DNA from: Bagarius yarrelli
Lineage: Eukaryota > Chordata > Actinopteri > Siluriformes > Sisoridae
Direction: 5' to 3'
Assembly: GCA_005784505.1 (NCBI GenBank)
Contig: VCAZ01000233.1
Location: 248,001-312,000 of the forward strand
Length of the DNA: 64,000 nt
Made by a program: the position numbers and the translations under genes. Under the pieces are notes generated by a model that was given only the letters and a program-made list of their open reading frames with translations, was not told the DNA's origin and ran no database searches. Positions within the stretch are counted from its first letter, which is position 1; the number at the start of each line of letters is the position of its first letter. Positions 1 to 25,200 of the stretch are shown piece after piece.

Positions 1-927
1 ACACTTTGCTTTTTTTTTTAATTAACCTAGATTGACATAAAAATAGAACTTTTGTTACCCTATTAATCCAAACAATCAGACTTTCTCCTTAATTTAAACA
101 CGCCTCAATAACTAGATGCACGTTCGCTTTTTGACCACTAGGTGCCCTACTATAAGAAAGCATAAACAAAAAGTGGCTTTTGGTGAAGTATAATCTGTAA
201 ATCAAATCATAAAAACGATCCTTACTACAAAAACAGAGCATTACATATAAACTCTATCTATAGGAAAAATAAACAAGCAAACAAACAAGCTCTGTAAGAG
301 AACCATACCTTTTCTGCCTTAGCCCTGAATACTTGATATATTAATAAATTGCAAGCTAATAATGAATGTAAGAAAGTTCAATGCAACACCATTCAGTATA
401 GTTTTACAAATTATATTTTACAATAGAAATAAACACATTACGCACTTACACATTGCTTCTGTTTGCATAAGTGTGTTCTTTTTAAGTACTCCAAAAATTC
501 TCATTACATAATTCAAAATCAGCGGCTTAGTGGTTTGCACCAAAACTTCACAGCAAGAAGGTCTCAGATTTGTATCCTTTGTTTACTCTGGGTACTCCGG
601 TTTCCTCCCACAGTCCAAAAACATGTATGTTAGATTAATTGGGGCTTTTAAATTGCCCATAAAAGTAATTGCATGTGTGGGTGAGGTTGTTTGTCTGTCC
701 AGGGTGATCCCTGCCTTTGATCCAATGACAGTTGGGATAGATTTAAGCAGATCCCTGTGATCCTGATTAGAAATAAGCAGATATAGCTAATACATGTATA
801 AGTCAATAATGTTTATTTATACACCTGTATTTAATGTGTACTATAAAAATGTAACCTCTTTAGTCAAGTATTTGTGTTGTAAGTATGTTTCATGTCTTTG
901 AAGTACTAAATATTTTTTTCACTGCAG
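1..927 (+). other. slc32a1: slc32a1 intron 1, partial
   Basis: The window opens inside the intron before the last slc32a1 exon. It is AT-rich and I see no exon in it. A SINE copy occupies about 520-786 and accounts for the only open frame here. The intron ends in a pyrimidine-rich acceptor with AG at 926-927. The first coding exon, which should hold the cytosolic N-terminus, lies before the window. Confidence 0.7.
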
Positions 928-2115
928 GGTATGTTTGTGTTGGGCCTCCCTTATGCAGTCCTGCATGGTGGCTACCTGGGCCTTTTTCTCATCATCTTCT
1001 CGGCTGTGATTTGCTGCTACACAGGCAAGATTCTCATTGCGTGCCTCTATGAAGAGAACGAGGAGGGAGAGCGTATACGTGTGCGTGACACATACGTGGA
1101 CATTGCGAATGCTTGCTGTGCGCCACGCTTCCCTGTGCTTGGTGGGCATGTTGTAAATGTGGCCCAAATCATTGAGCTGGTAATGACATGCATACTTTAC
1201 GTGGTCGTCAGTGGCAACCTGATGTATAACAGCTTTCCGGGTTTGCCCCTGTCACAGAAGGCATGGTCTGCTTTTGCCACCATAGCGCTTCTGCCTTGTG
1301 CCTTCCTGCGCAACCTAAAATCCGTTTCCAAGCTAAGTCTGCTGTGTACAATCGCGCACTTCATCATCAATGTAATGGTCATTGCATACTGTCTTTCAAA
1401 TGCTCAGGACTGGGCGTGGGACAAGGTCAAATTCTACATTGATGTTAAAAAGTTCCCCATCTCTATTGGCATTGTTGTTTTCAGCTACACATCACAGATT
1501 TTTCTGCCCTCAATTGAGGGCAACATGCAGAAACCTTCTGAGTTCCACTGCATGTTGGAGTGGACACACATCGCTGCATGCATTCTCAAGGGCTTGTTTG
1601 CTCTTCTAGCTTACCTCACGTGGGCCGACGACACAAAAGAGGTGATCACGGATAATTTGCCACCTGGCATACGGATGTGGGTAAATATCTTTCTAGTGGC
1701 CAAGGCATTGCTCTCCTACCCATTGCCCTTCTTCGCTGCTGTGGACATCTTAGAGAAGTCCCTCTTTCAAGATGGGCATGGAACCCCATTCCCAAACTGC
1801 TATGGAACAGATGGAAGGCTTAAGACCTGGGGTCTTGCTATGAGAATTGGGCTTGTTGTTTTTACCCTTTTAATGGCTATCTTTGTCCCACATTTTGCTC
1901 TCCTCATGGGTCTCACTGGGAGTCTTACTGGTGCTGGACTCTGCTTTTTGCTACCCTGTTTATTCCACCTAAAGCTTCTCTGGCGTAAGCTTCTTTGGCA
2001 TGAGGTCTTTTTTGACATCTCCATCTGTATAATCGGAAGTATATGCAGCATCTCAGGGTTTATTTACTCAACTGAAGGCCTTATCGAGGCTTTTAAGTAT
2101 AACACTACAGATTAA
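928..2115 (+). CDS. slc32a1: Vesicular inhibitory amino acid transporter (VIAAT/VGAT), last exon
   Basis: This exon encodes about 395 residues of the transporter that exchanges vesicular protons for cytosolic GABA or glycine in inhibitory synaptic vesicles (amino acid/auxin permease family). It starts at GGT ATG after the acceptor AG at 926-927, so the translation opens GMFVLGLPYA, the first membrane helix. It runs uninterrupted to TAA at 2113-2115. Repeated hydrophobic segments fit the 9-10 helices of the family; NVAQIIELVMTCILYVVVSG and LLMGLTGSLTGAG are near-invariant in vertebrate VIAAT. In mammals the gene has two coding exons with this same break, so only the N-terminal part (about 130 residues) is missing. 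I see no frame breaks. The methionine at 931 is internal and is not the true start. Confidence 0.95.
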   Translation, partial: GMFVLGLPYAVLHGGYLGLFLIIFSAVICCYTGKILIACLYEENEEGERIRVRDTYVDIANACCAPRFPVLGGHVVNVAQIIELVMTCILYVVVSGNLMYNSFPGLPLSQKAWSAFATIALLPCAFLRNLKSVSKLSLLCTIAHFIINVMVIAYCLSNAQDWAWDKVKFYIDVKKFPISIGIVVFSYTSQIFLPSIEGNMQKPSEFHCMLEWTHIAACILKGLFALLAYLTWADDTKEVITDNLPPGIRMWVNIFLVAKALLSYPLPFFAAVDILEKSLFQDGHGTPFPNCYGTDGRLKTWGLAMRIGLVVFTLLMAIFVPHFALLMGLTGSLTGAGLCFLLPCLFHLKLLWRKLLWHEVFFDISICIIGSICSISGFIYSTEGLIEAFKYNTTD

Positions 2116-2299
2116 AAAACTAATAATAATTTGATAAAATACAAAGGCGATTAATTCTGATAGTAAATTTTGTTAATGTTGCAGATTAGTTTGTGTACAA
2201 AATGACATATTTAATTTGTTGTTTATTTTATGCTGTGACAATTTAATTGTGTACTTGTTATTTTGTGAATAACTTCCTAGTAAGCCAAGAATAATAAGT

Positions 2300-2305
2300 A
2301 ATAAA
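2300..2305 (+). promoter_or_regulatory. slc32a1: Candidate polyadenylation signal of slc32a1
   Basis: An AATAAA hexamer lies 185 bases after the slc32a1 stop codon and is the first good candidate in the AT-rich 3' region. Further AATAAA motifs near 2603 and 2845 are alternatives, so the true cleavage site is uncertain. Confidence 0.4.
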
Positions 2306-2384
2306 ATGATGTGATGAAGGAAGACTTCTTTTTGCTCTTGTGTGTTACACATGTCATGTGTATTAATTGGTTAAAAAAAGTAGC

Positions 2385-2611
2385 TGTCAGGATTTGGTCA
2401 GGTTTGCTGATCGATGCCTTTCTCTGCTGGGCCACCGATCGGCAACTGCAAGACTTTCACTTCCTAATTTGTAGTCTATGTGCTCTATGTTGTTTATGTT
2501 GTCTGTGTCTTTTCACATGAATCTCCCCGTCGTGTTAACGGTTGATTGTTCCCTCATTGTGTTCAGGTGTTTCTTGTTTAGTTGATTTCCCCCAAAAGGT
2601 GAATAAAGCGA
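2385..2611 (+). mobile_element. Solo-LTR-like repeat, truncated copy
   Basis: This segment opens with TGTCAGGATTTGG and holds the run GTTCAGGTGTTTCTTGTTTAG shared with copies near 10930 and 56780. It stops before the polyadenylation-signal end seen in fuller copies near 7200 and 43380. It lies downstream of slc32a1 and explains the small open frame there. Confidence 0.5.
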
Positions 2612-3271
2612 CCATTAAAACACTTTAACAGAATATGTTTAAAATCTCAAAGCAAAATGTAAAGGAGTCAGAAACTCTCTGTAAATGATTCTGGTAATAG
2701 AAGACATTTTATTTTCTCCTCATTTGTATGTTTAGTTAAATTGTTCTATAGTTAGTGTGCACATTTATAAGTGAAACTATGGGATGGGGAAAAGTGACTC
2801 GTAAGTTCTGTTTTATGTAAATGCAAAAGTTTTTTGTGTATAAAAATAAAGTGTACACCCTAAAGGTATCTCTAAATTTTTTTTTATTAATTATTAGTTT
2901 AATTTGTGTGTGTATTTTTATTAAAATAATAATGCATTTATTCATTCATGTATTATTTATTTGTACTTAGAAAAAAAATTAAACACATTTTTCAATTTAT
3001 GGACCCATTAAATACGTATACATGCGACTAGACTTAGCACAGTTGGCTAATAGCCTAATTGTTAAAGGAAAGACAAATGCCTTCCCTTACATCCACAAAG
3101 CATAGCCAGCTATGTGCTATACGATTCCAGGTCACAGATGGCATTGGCATTATTAAATATGCAATCTCCTGGTGATAGCAGATGACTGCAATGTATCCTG
3201 TTTAAAATGAAAGAAATTTTATCTATCTATATAATATTGAGGTGTGATAAAAAAATGTGTGATAAAAAAGG

Positions 3272-4055
3272 GTGGACTTACTTCCCCAGATAGGACTTGA
3301 TCCTGGATTAACATTTTAATCAACCAATCATAACCATCTGATGTCAACCGCCTCAATCCATTTTTCAATTTTGCCCTTTCTTTGTTCACAAACAAACTAA
3401 AACTTTACTGAGTAAATGCTAAAAGTATATATGTTTGTCTGGGACTGAAAATTCATTGATCCTGAAACAATGCTGAAACCCTAACCCCACTGATAATGAC
3501 GATTCCTGGATTAACATTAAATCACAACATGAAATTAGACAAACTATATTGAAATATTTGATGATAGTCCAGGAAAAACATAAGTAAATTAAGACTCATA
3601 AACAAAATCATAAACAATCACTAATGATCAATTGAATATAAAATGTTCTGAAATGGTGAACATTCTTACTATAAAACAGGGTTTACCATTATTTCTTTAA
3701 ATAACAAACTTTAGAAATTTAACAATCACACGACAGATTTTTATAACTATAAATTAGAAAATATAATCTATGAATTTACTTTTTAATCATGCACACACTT
3801 CTAAATACATTTTACTGCAGACACACATCTATTTTTGGTCCTGAAGGTGAGGAAAATGTTCACACATTAACTAAACTGCATTTACCCGTTGGATACAATT
3901 CTTAAGTACAGCATGTCATGTATTACAGATGCCATTTAAGAATTTCATGTTTTTTTATTTATTAAATACATTTATAATATTACATTTTGGTTTACAAGAA
4001 GGAAAGATTCATTAATTCAAATGTTGATCCAGGATCACATCCTACTTGAATACAA
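3272..4055 (+). mobile_element. TIR element, copy 1 (non-autonomous DNA transposon)
   Basis: The left end (3272-3320) reads GTGGACTTACTTCCCCAGAT then GATCCTGGATTAACATTTTA. The right end (4021-4048) is its near-perfect inverse: ATGTTGATCCAGGATCACAT followed by CCTACTTG. About 760 AT-rich bases lie between, with no open frame. Related copies are at 13561-13987 and, in opposite orientation, 42523-43060. The interior at 3470-3720 matches the interior of the third copy in reverse. I read it as a MITE-like family of unknown superfamily. Confidence 0.6.
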
Positions 4056-4749
4056 ATACTTTTGTGATAGAGCCTGTCATTCGGAGAAGGTAAATGCAAG
4101 TACAAAGACGTATTACTATAGTGCAAAAAGTACAAACAAAACAAACAGGTAAGCAAAATCATGGAAGCAAAGGAACATTCTTACTGGAACAAATGAGGTG
4201 GACTGACTTTCTAAGCAGAAAAGGTGATGGAAGAGGGTTTGAAGTTTCGTTTCTACTTTTGTTTCTTTAGAGAAACAAACTCTCACTTCCTTATTTGATT
4301 TAATTTCGATATCTGACTACCATTTCTTAAAAAAAAAAAAAAGATATGGTTCCACAAAAATAACGTATTTAACAAGTCTTTAAGTATTACTGCACCCAAA
4401 AATAAAACTGGCACGTAGATAGGATTGGGATATTAGTAGAATATGTGTGTTTTCAATATAGAGAGTTAAAGCTCTTTACAATACTTTTTAAGGGTGAGAA
4501 TGTAACAACTTTGTACATTTAAGCTCCAAATTCAGTTAAATTTTAATCTACTTTATTTGTATGTAGACTAATAATACATAGTGTCCTACTTTAGACTTAC
4601 TATTAATCCCCACCTTTATTAATCTCCACACCTTTACAGTAGATTATGGAGCATAGACTTCACTATATATTAAAAAACTATTCTTAAAAAAGTTCAGTTT
4701 CACTCGCATCACAGAGGACAAAGGAACAATGTCATGGTACAATATACAA

Positions 4750-4751
<2 letters not shown>

Positions 4752-4819
<68 letters not shown>
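4752..4819. repeat. (TA)n microsatellite
   Basis: A pure run of about 34 TA units in the slc32a1-BPI intergenic space. Confidence 0.97.
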
Positions 4820-4822
<3 letters not shown>

Positions 4823-4839
4823 TATAAAAACAACAAAGA

Positions 4840-4965
4840 CCGGGAATTCAAGCCCCACCACTGCCAGTCTGCCACCATTAGTCCTTGAGCAAGACCCTTA
4901 ACCCTTTCTGCATCGCAGTTTGGGCCCGCATGGCTACAGAACAGTCAGGTTGCCCATCATCTTGA
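4840..4965 (+). mobile_element. SINE fragment, second tRNA-like family
   Basis: The stretch with CCACCACTGCCAGTCTGCCA and TTGAGCAAGACCCTTAACCC matches the body of a SINE family also seen near 23702, 35525, 36395 and 48960. Only part of the element is recognisable. The remainder of the intergenic space, 4966-5860, shows no gene that I can support. Confidence 0.45.
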
Positions 4966-5890
4966 TGCCAGATACCACAACAAACCTTTAGGGGTCTAGT
5001 GGAGTCCATGCCTCGATGGACCAGGGTCTTTTTGGCGGCAAATAGGGACCAACATAAGGGTCATATTGTTATGCCTAATCAGGGTGTATAGAGAACTGTG
5101 TGCTTTCGTCTTTGTTGGTGTGCTGGTAAGGTGCGCACAAACTTTTTCGCCGTATAGGCTATTATAATTGGAATGCAAGCAGAGACTTTGGCAAGTGTCA
5201 CTATGACAGATTAACTAAAAAATAGCCAGAAGGTGTACAAGCATGGGGCACCCTGGGAGATTAGTATCCCGCCACTCCACCAAATGCTTGAATGCACTTT
5301 ACGTCCTATTTATGAACATTGCATATTATAATAACATGTCAACCAGAAGAGCATATGTTCCTCTGTTGGGACTTGCTTCCAGAATTGGTTTGTTTCCTCT
5401 TTAAGCTTGCTGAGAGTACAGTATTTTATTGTTACCATGTTTATTATTTTAAAATTCAAGTTTACTAACTTAAATTATTATTTTACAGTTTACTTAACCA
5501 GCACTTGTAACAAAAGTGAAACACTTACAATTCCACAAATTAAATTAGTGGATATACATACACTTTCAACTTAAATGCAGTATGAATTAACAAGTATCTG
5601 TATTCATGGTTAAACCAATTTTTTTTTAAAGTAATGGTGCTAGCTTTGGTTTCAGTTCACTATTTATTGAGGAAGTAAGTTGCCTACTGACTAATACATA
5701 TACTAGTTTAGCTTGTAGACTACAACACCCTGGTGTGAAAAGAGCGAATTTAGATATTTTTGTATGTAACAAGCTGTCAAGAAATTGCACTGGTTTACAT
5801 TTCTAATATTATCCTCATATAGTGGTATATAGTAGTTGTTGTTTTTTATTATTAACTCAGCAGGTTGGTAAATCAGTAGCCACAGTCAAG

Positions 5891-18320
<12,430 letters not shown>

Positions 18321-19222
18321 TTCAGACTCTGCCACCTTTCTTTGAATAATAAGGTGGTATCAAAATGTTTCAAGACACACCAACAGATGGCAGCACAAAT
18401 TATATTTTTAATACCCTCTTACAGGCTTTTATTGTATCAGTATTCATACGATACACATTCTTTGGTTTCCTTTTGCCGTCCTAACATGATTTCCTTGGCG
18501 CCATTTGAGAATTAAAATACATTGTCTAATATTTCTTTCCAAAACAAATCTTTATTATTTTACAACAGTTATCATATGATTATCTTTATGCATTAAGTCT
18601 GTCGGTTCTTAAGTCTATTTTCAATGTCTGTGGACGTTTCACTAACAACCTATCTATGAATTTTTGTGTTATTTTTGCGTATTTTGTCTTTATCTTGTCT
18701 CTAAAAAAAATAACATGGCCTAGTGATCCAATGTATCGTCACTTGCTTGCACTCAAACTTTTTTAAAATAAAAATGCATAAATAATATTATTAAAAAATA
18801 AATGCATAAATAACATTACACCGGAATGTCTCACCTTTGTAATAAAATAAAATTAAGAGGTTTTGAAAACAGACACATGCACCCTATAAAACTCTCTATA
18901 GAAAAAAGGCTGATTAAAACTCAAAGACTTGATCAGATTCAATCAATTGCTTTTACTCCTGCAGCCATTAAGCCTTACTTTACTTTTTTCACATACACCA
19001 TAACATGTCATATATATACACACACACAGTATAAAGTTGAATAGAAGAAGTATAAATAATTTCATGCCTAAACTGTAAAGATCGTTAATACATATTTTCA
19101 CTTTTTTAAAGAAGGTTCTGTATTCAATGTGGAACCAATCAACGAGTGGAAGGACAACAGTATTAAATTATATACAAAAAATATAAACTAAAAACTTAAA
19201 AGAAAACTTTGAAATATTCCAT
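18321..19222. other. Convergent intergenic region between BPI and PIEZO
   Basis: The 902 bases between the two stop codons must hold both 3' UTRs. AATAAA at 18841-18846 could serve BPI, and TTTATT near 18549 could serve PIEZO on the other strand; neither is certain. I see no gene here. Confidence 0.5.
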
Positions 19223-22200
19223 TCAGTCTGTTTTCTTTTCCCTGGTCATTTTGATCATGGTTTCTGGGGATCGGTATAGGAAGATGAGTTTCTCAAACAT
19301 TTGCTCCTCCAGTTCCATCTCGCCGGTCTCTCGGACCACAAAGATATCAGTGCACAGTTTCAGCACACGGTCCACATTTGGTAGTTCCTCGAACATGATG
19401 GAGCGTGATATTCCATTAAAGAACTCACGCACAAACTTACCAATCACCAGCACCACTGACATGTACAGACCCACGATGCTACACAACACACAAGACACAC
19501 ACGTCAACCTGCAACCTTCAGCATTTTTATTGTTCTTTAAAAAAACATTTACATTTACAGCATTTGGCAGATGTCCTTGTACAGAGCAACTTACATCTAT
19601 CTCTTTAATACAACTGAGCAATTGGTGGTTGATTTAATCAGGGGCTCAACAGTGACAGCTTGGTGGTGGTGCGAATTGAACCCTGATTTTCCAATTAGCA
19701 GTCCAACACCTTAACCACTAAGCCACCACTTCCCCTAAAATAAACCATACTATACTCTGTACTGTGTCTTGGGTTTCAAGCTACACATTCTAAACCTACA
19801 GCTATTGCAATTTAGCATTTTAAAATTTCCAATACTTATGTATTTATTAATATACATTGCTCAGTTGTATAAATGAGATAAATGTAAGTCGCTCTGGATG
19901 AGCGCGCCTGCCAAATGCTGCAAATGTAAATGTTTATTAGAACCTCATTCAGCAATATTTGTTTTCTTATTTGTGAGCATTAGCTTCATCAATGCCAATT
20001 GATGCCAATCAATTGCTAGCACAAATCCTTGGAAAATCATCGGGAACCAAGTTTTTGCTAAGAAAACCCACTATAGTTACTGAACTGTGAAAAAGACTGG
20101 AAGAAGTGGATAAGAATCACAACTTAGCAGTATGAGAATCTATTGATATCCTGAGCCTAAAGATTTTAGTCATTCAAAGCAAGGTTAGGATTAATTTTAA
20201 TTATTAGTATTATTTTATTTTCCACAGAATATCATCTTTTTAAAAGTGGCTTATTTTTGTAAACATGCTAGTAGAATAGTGGAATATCTACAGCTAATAT
20301 TCCTTTAATTTTTTAATGAAGATTTTGAAACAAAGATCTTTATTAATCTAATGTTGATCTCCACTATATATAAACACACGCATATAAGAAATTACATATA
20401 AATGTATTGAATTTCTGCATGTTAAAAATATGTATAAATGAAATACGTATATCTTGAGTCAAGCATTTTTGGCTATACTATCAGCTAGGACCGGCCCAAG
20501 CTCTGGTGGTGCCCTTAGGGGGGGTGGGGTTGGATGTTGTTCTGCTATTTTATTCTTAATATCGGAGAATCGCCCTCCAAGCTGCTGCTGTTTCCCTGTC
20601 TAGGCCTTTTAGGGTGCTCAAAAAGGACAGGGAATTTAAAACAGAACTTAGATGTGTAAATAAAAACTTGGAAACATAGCGATAAAAGTTAACCTGAGGG
20701 TTGGTTATTGTTCGCTTTTTAATTTAAAAGGTCAATCAATAAAATTAATAAAAATACAGGAATAAACAGAACAGACACAGGATTTGCCCATTATCTACAT
20801 AAGAATTATGCTAAAAGATAAAGGTAAATTTTCATTCCCATAACTCATTCTTACCCATATCCGGCTAGGAATCCCAGGCTGGATGGACTGACTTTATCAT
20901 TAAAGATGATCAATTCGATGTTCTGGCATGTGGTTATCGGATGAGCTGAACTGCATTCCTCTACCACCCACCAATATGGTGCATTGCCGGTGTTGCTACT
21001 GTTGGCTTGTTTTAGTTTGATGGACAGTGGACGAAAGAAGGCTAAATAATTGTCATCAGGGCGATTAGTATTTTCTGAAAATTTTAGTACAGCTGAAGGT
21101 TATTAGTGCAGTAAAAGTGATACATGGTACATGTTATCATCATTGTAAATTAAGACTTGCATCACTACTGGTGCATGCATACAAACTAAAACGTTACTGA
21201 AGTAGTGAAATCAAAATAAGTGTTTGGGATAGATCACTGCTTAACAAAGTTTTCAATTCTAATACATATTTCTCAAAATATTACAACCTGAAAGTTGGGA
21301 CATTGTTTAAATTTGCATAAAATAAAAACTAAAAGACAAATTTGTTGCCTGCTGCAGGTCTCAAAATAGTTGGCTTGGGGGCAACAAAGGGCTGAAAAAG
21401 CACGGCAAGAGTGGGACAAAATTCCAATATCAAAATTCCAGAAAAAAGTGTAAAATTTCTCAGTTAAAACATTTATGTTATCAATGTTTTATTGTGAAAA
21501 AAATATCAGCTTTTATTTAAGATGTAAATAATATTAGATGAAAAATAAAATGTAATAAAGTTTAGATTTCCATGTCCAATTAAAGAAAAGTATTTACTGT
21601 GAATTGACTGTGTATTATAATTAATCAAACTAAACCGATCACAAGTTATACACGCTGCTATGGTTTCTTTTTTGCTACTATATAAAAACATGAACGACTT
21701 GCCGACATCAAGTCTGTGTGCCATTTTTGATTCTGGTCCTGAGGGTCCTCTGATATATTTGGGCATCAGGTTTTTAATAATCCTAAAAAAATAAATAAAT
21801 AGGAAAAAACATAGAAATTGCTGAAAAATACTGAAAAGTTCTAACCCTACTCCTAAACATAAGAAATATCAGACCATGCTTCTTTATAAAACTAACATAT
21901 CAGCATACTGCCACTGTGCATTGTTTAGCTTTGTATATATAAGTATTGTTTTCTTCACAAAGGTTTAGGCCATCACAATGCCTAAAATGATATTTGCTAT
22001 AATTAGTATACTTTTGCTATCTGTATATTGTGTCTCTGGGGCAGGACAGTGGTTTAGTGTTTAGCACTGTTGCCTCACAGAAAGAAGGTTTCAGGTTCTT
22101 ATCCCCTGCAGGGGTCTTTCTGTGTGGAGTTTGCATGTTCTTCCTGTGTTTGTGTGTGTTTACTCCGGGTTTCTCCCACATATATGTTAGATTAATTGGG

Positions 22201-25200
22201 GATTCTAAATTAAGTGAGTGTGAGTGTGTGTGGTTGTTTGTTTGTATGTGGCACTGTGATGGACTGGTGACCTGTCTTTTTTACTCAATGACAGTTTGGA
22301 TAGACTCCAGCAGATCCCGGTGACCCTGATTAGGAATAAGCCGCTATAGACAATGATTGAATAGATAGATTGTGATCCTGTGTTTTGTGCTTTACAGTAT
22401 ATATCTTTGTGTAAAATGAGACTATTGGGAATTAAATTATGTGTGTATAATACTTACACTGGTTTGGTGCGTGTTCCTTTGAGCATTTGCACAAGGTGAT
22501 TTTGCAGCACTTTGTCCTCATACTTTACAGTGTGTTCACCTTTGGTCTGTACGTTCATTGCAATGGATGCATTTCTGCCAGTAACAAAAAAAAGTTAAAG
22601 ATATTTGGTGGTGTAGAGAAAAGAAATATTTTGTGCATGCGTGTTTGTGTGGACATTAACTTCTTTGTGTGGTTATATCCTCACATGCATTTTTATACCA
22701 CTGCTATACATTTGACACTTAATTTATCATCTTCGTTTTTCCTCCCTCACTCATGTTTCCATTTAGATCTTTTAGCAAAATTAAACTACTGTTCATTATG
22801 GGTAATTCAACATCTTAGTATCTTTCAAGATTTCCGATCTCACCTTTAGTCACTTCAGTACCCAGTTATCTGCTCAGAGCTTTTAACAATGGACATTGTC
22901 TCAAAGCAGCTTTACACAGAATTCAGTAACAATAAAAATTTTTTAATTTGTCTCTAATGAACAAGAAACTCCCTGAACTTTTCAGAAACCCTGAGAGGAA
23001 CCGGACTTCCTGGGGACACTGGATGTTTGTTAATTAGAGGTTATGGTAATGGTGATCAAATACAATGTAAACTGTAGCTTTAAGTCAGTGAAGCAAAGTG
23101 AGTCCCAGTCGATCCTTAAAGCTCCTCGAATTCGAGGAAAGGGGTAAAAAACTGGTCACTTGCACCTCGGGGGCATGTTCAACAGCCCCAGAGGCAGATT
23201 CCCAGTAATGACCTCGTCTTTTAGAAGGCCATCCAGACAAGACCACTGAAACTTTGCTGCAGCGTGGAATAACCCGCTGGTTTCGAACTGTTCCTGGTTT
23301 CTCCCAAGGTTGCCTCTGACTTGCTAAGTTGGGGATTCTAAATATTCTAGTTAAACTGCACTGAGTGTTTAGGTAAGTGTTCACTGTATTGTCTTATTCT
23401 GTATTGATCTTGTAAAGCTGCTTTGACACATATCTTTATTGTTAAAAAGCGCTATATACATAAGGGTGACTTGACGTTACTAATCTAAACCATACATGCC
23501 TATTTCTTTCTTTTTTTTTTTTTTTTTTATAAATCTTAAGAATCTGATCCTAGCCATCTACACAGACCACAGATCCACAAGGGTACTTTTGCAGCCTCTT
23601 GTCATGACTAGACTCAAAATAGACTATGTGAGTGTCTAGTATCCAATCTGACCTCTGCAAATAATCTAAAATGTATTTATTTATTTTAAGATTGAGCCCA
23701 TTTAAATTGGGGGGAAGTGGTGGCTCAAATGGTTAAAGTGCTAAGTTGCTGATATGAAGACCAGAAACACCTGGGCCCAAGCCCCACCACCGGCAAGCCA
23801 ACCACCGCCGGGCCCCCGAGCAAGACCCCCCACCCCCCACCCCAGGGGCGCCGCATCATAGCTGTGCTTGTGCTTCATATTTATAAAATTAACAAACTAC
23901 TACAGCAAACATTTTGTCTGCATGCAACAAAAGATATCTTGAACCCCTACAAAAAAAAGGCTGGGATGAAGTATATTGTGTCATATAATTATCAATGTTT
24001 GCTTGAGTCACTCTCATATTTATTTAAAATAAACTTAAATAATTCACCTGCGGCAAACCAAAAATGCAAACTAAAATTTAGTCCTCCTGTGTGCCGTCAT
24101 CTTTTTATCGTGCAGTCAGCTGTCAATCTGAATATTAAAAGGACTATTTCACTGAACAATGTAAAATATTTATTTGCAAAATTAAAATATTTGTTTTAGA
24201 TGGTTAATGTGATTTTTACTCCTGAACTTTAGCGCACAGGGTCTCCACATCAGGTCAATAAGATGTCACATTTTATTTTAATGAGACAGGATTACCATAT
24301 TCTTTAAATTCACAATTATTTAAAAAAGTAAACTAAAATATATGAAATATAAATAATAATAATAAAAACATTATATTTATTATATTTATATTCATTATAT
24401 TTTTTCCCAAAGCCAACAAGAGCCTAAGCTGAGGGATGAAAGAGCCACATGCGGCTCTGGGGCTCCGGGTTGCCAACCCCTGCTTTAAAGAATAGTAAGA
24501 CAAAAGTTTGTGTTTGTATGTGTGCAGGTACCTTGTTAAGGTCCAACTAATGGTAATATAAATGTGTGAAGAATTGCTGAGTTCATGGATCATGGATTCA
24601 CGGCTAGCTGGACTGATGCTCCACAGCAAACTGGCGTCACTTTTAACCTTTGCTATTATTACATCCTCTGCCACGTAGTTTACTATGAACTGCATTGCAG
24701 ACTGGCAGTGGGAGAAAAGTAAAGATGATAAAAGGGATAAAAAACTAAATGATCTCAGAAAACTATTACACATCTATATATTAGTTTTGTTTATAGCTTT
24801 AAAATATTATTACTTAGAGAGTGTAAATGCACCATTTTCTTTATTGCCTCTAGACTCTATGTAGGGAAAACTATTAAAGATACAAAACAAAAACAGTTAT
24901 GTTGAATTGCTGATCAAAAGGTCAAGAATTTAAATCCTATGGAACTAAATTCTAGAAAATTCACTGATGTAAAGGTTTGTATCTGCCAGTTTATTTTACA
25001 GTCTGGGTAGGTGATTTGCTTCAAAAACATTTTTGTTCTGCTGGTTAAAATTCTCTTCACATCTCTATATCACTCATTAATTTAAGTGGTCTAAATGTAT
25101 TTATATATATATTTATATATTCTGTTGGAAGGTGTAGGACCAAAAATAACTGTATCATAACAGTATAATAAATGTGGCATGATAGACTTTTCTACCTGCC

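Noticed and set aside
919..1167. Minus-strand frames opposite slc32a1
   Set aside because: Shadows of the real exon with no independent support.
23085..23384. 99-codon minus frame
   Set aside because: Lies inside a repeated LINE-end sequence also found at 37990-38318.
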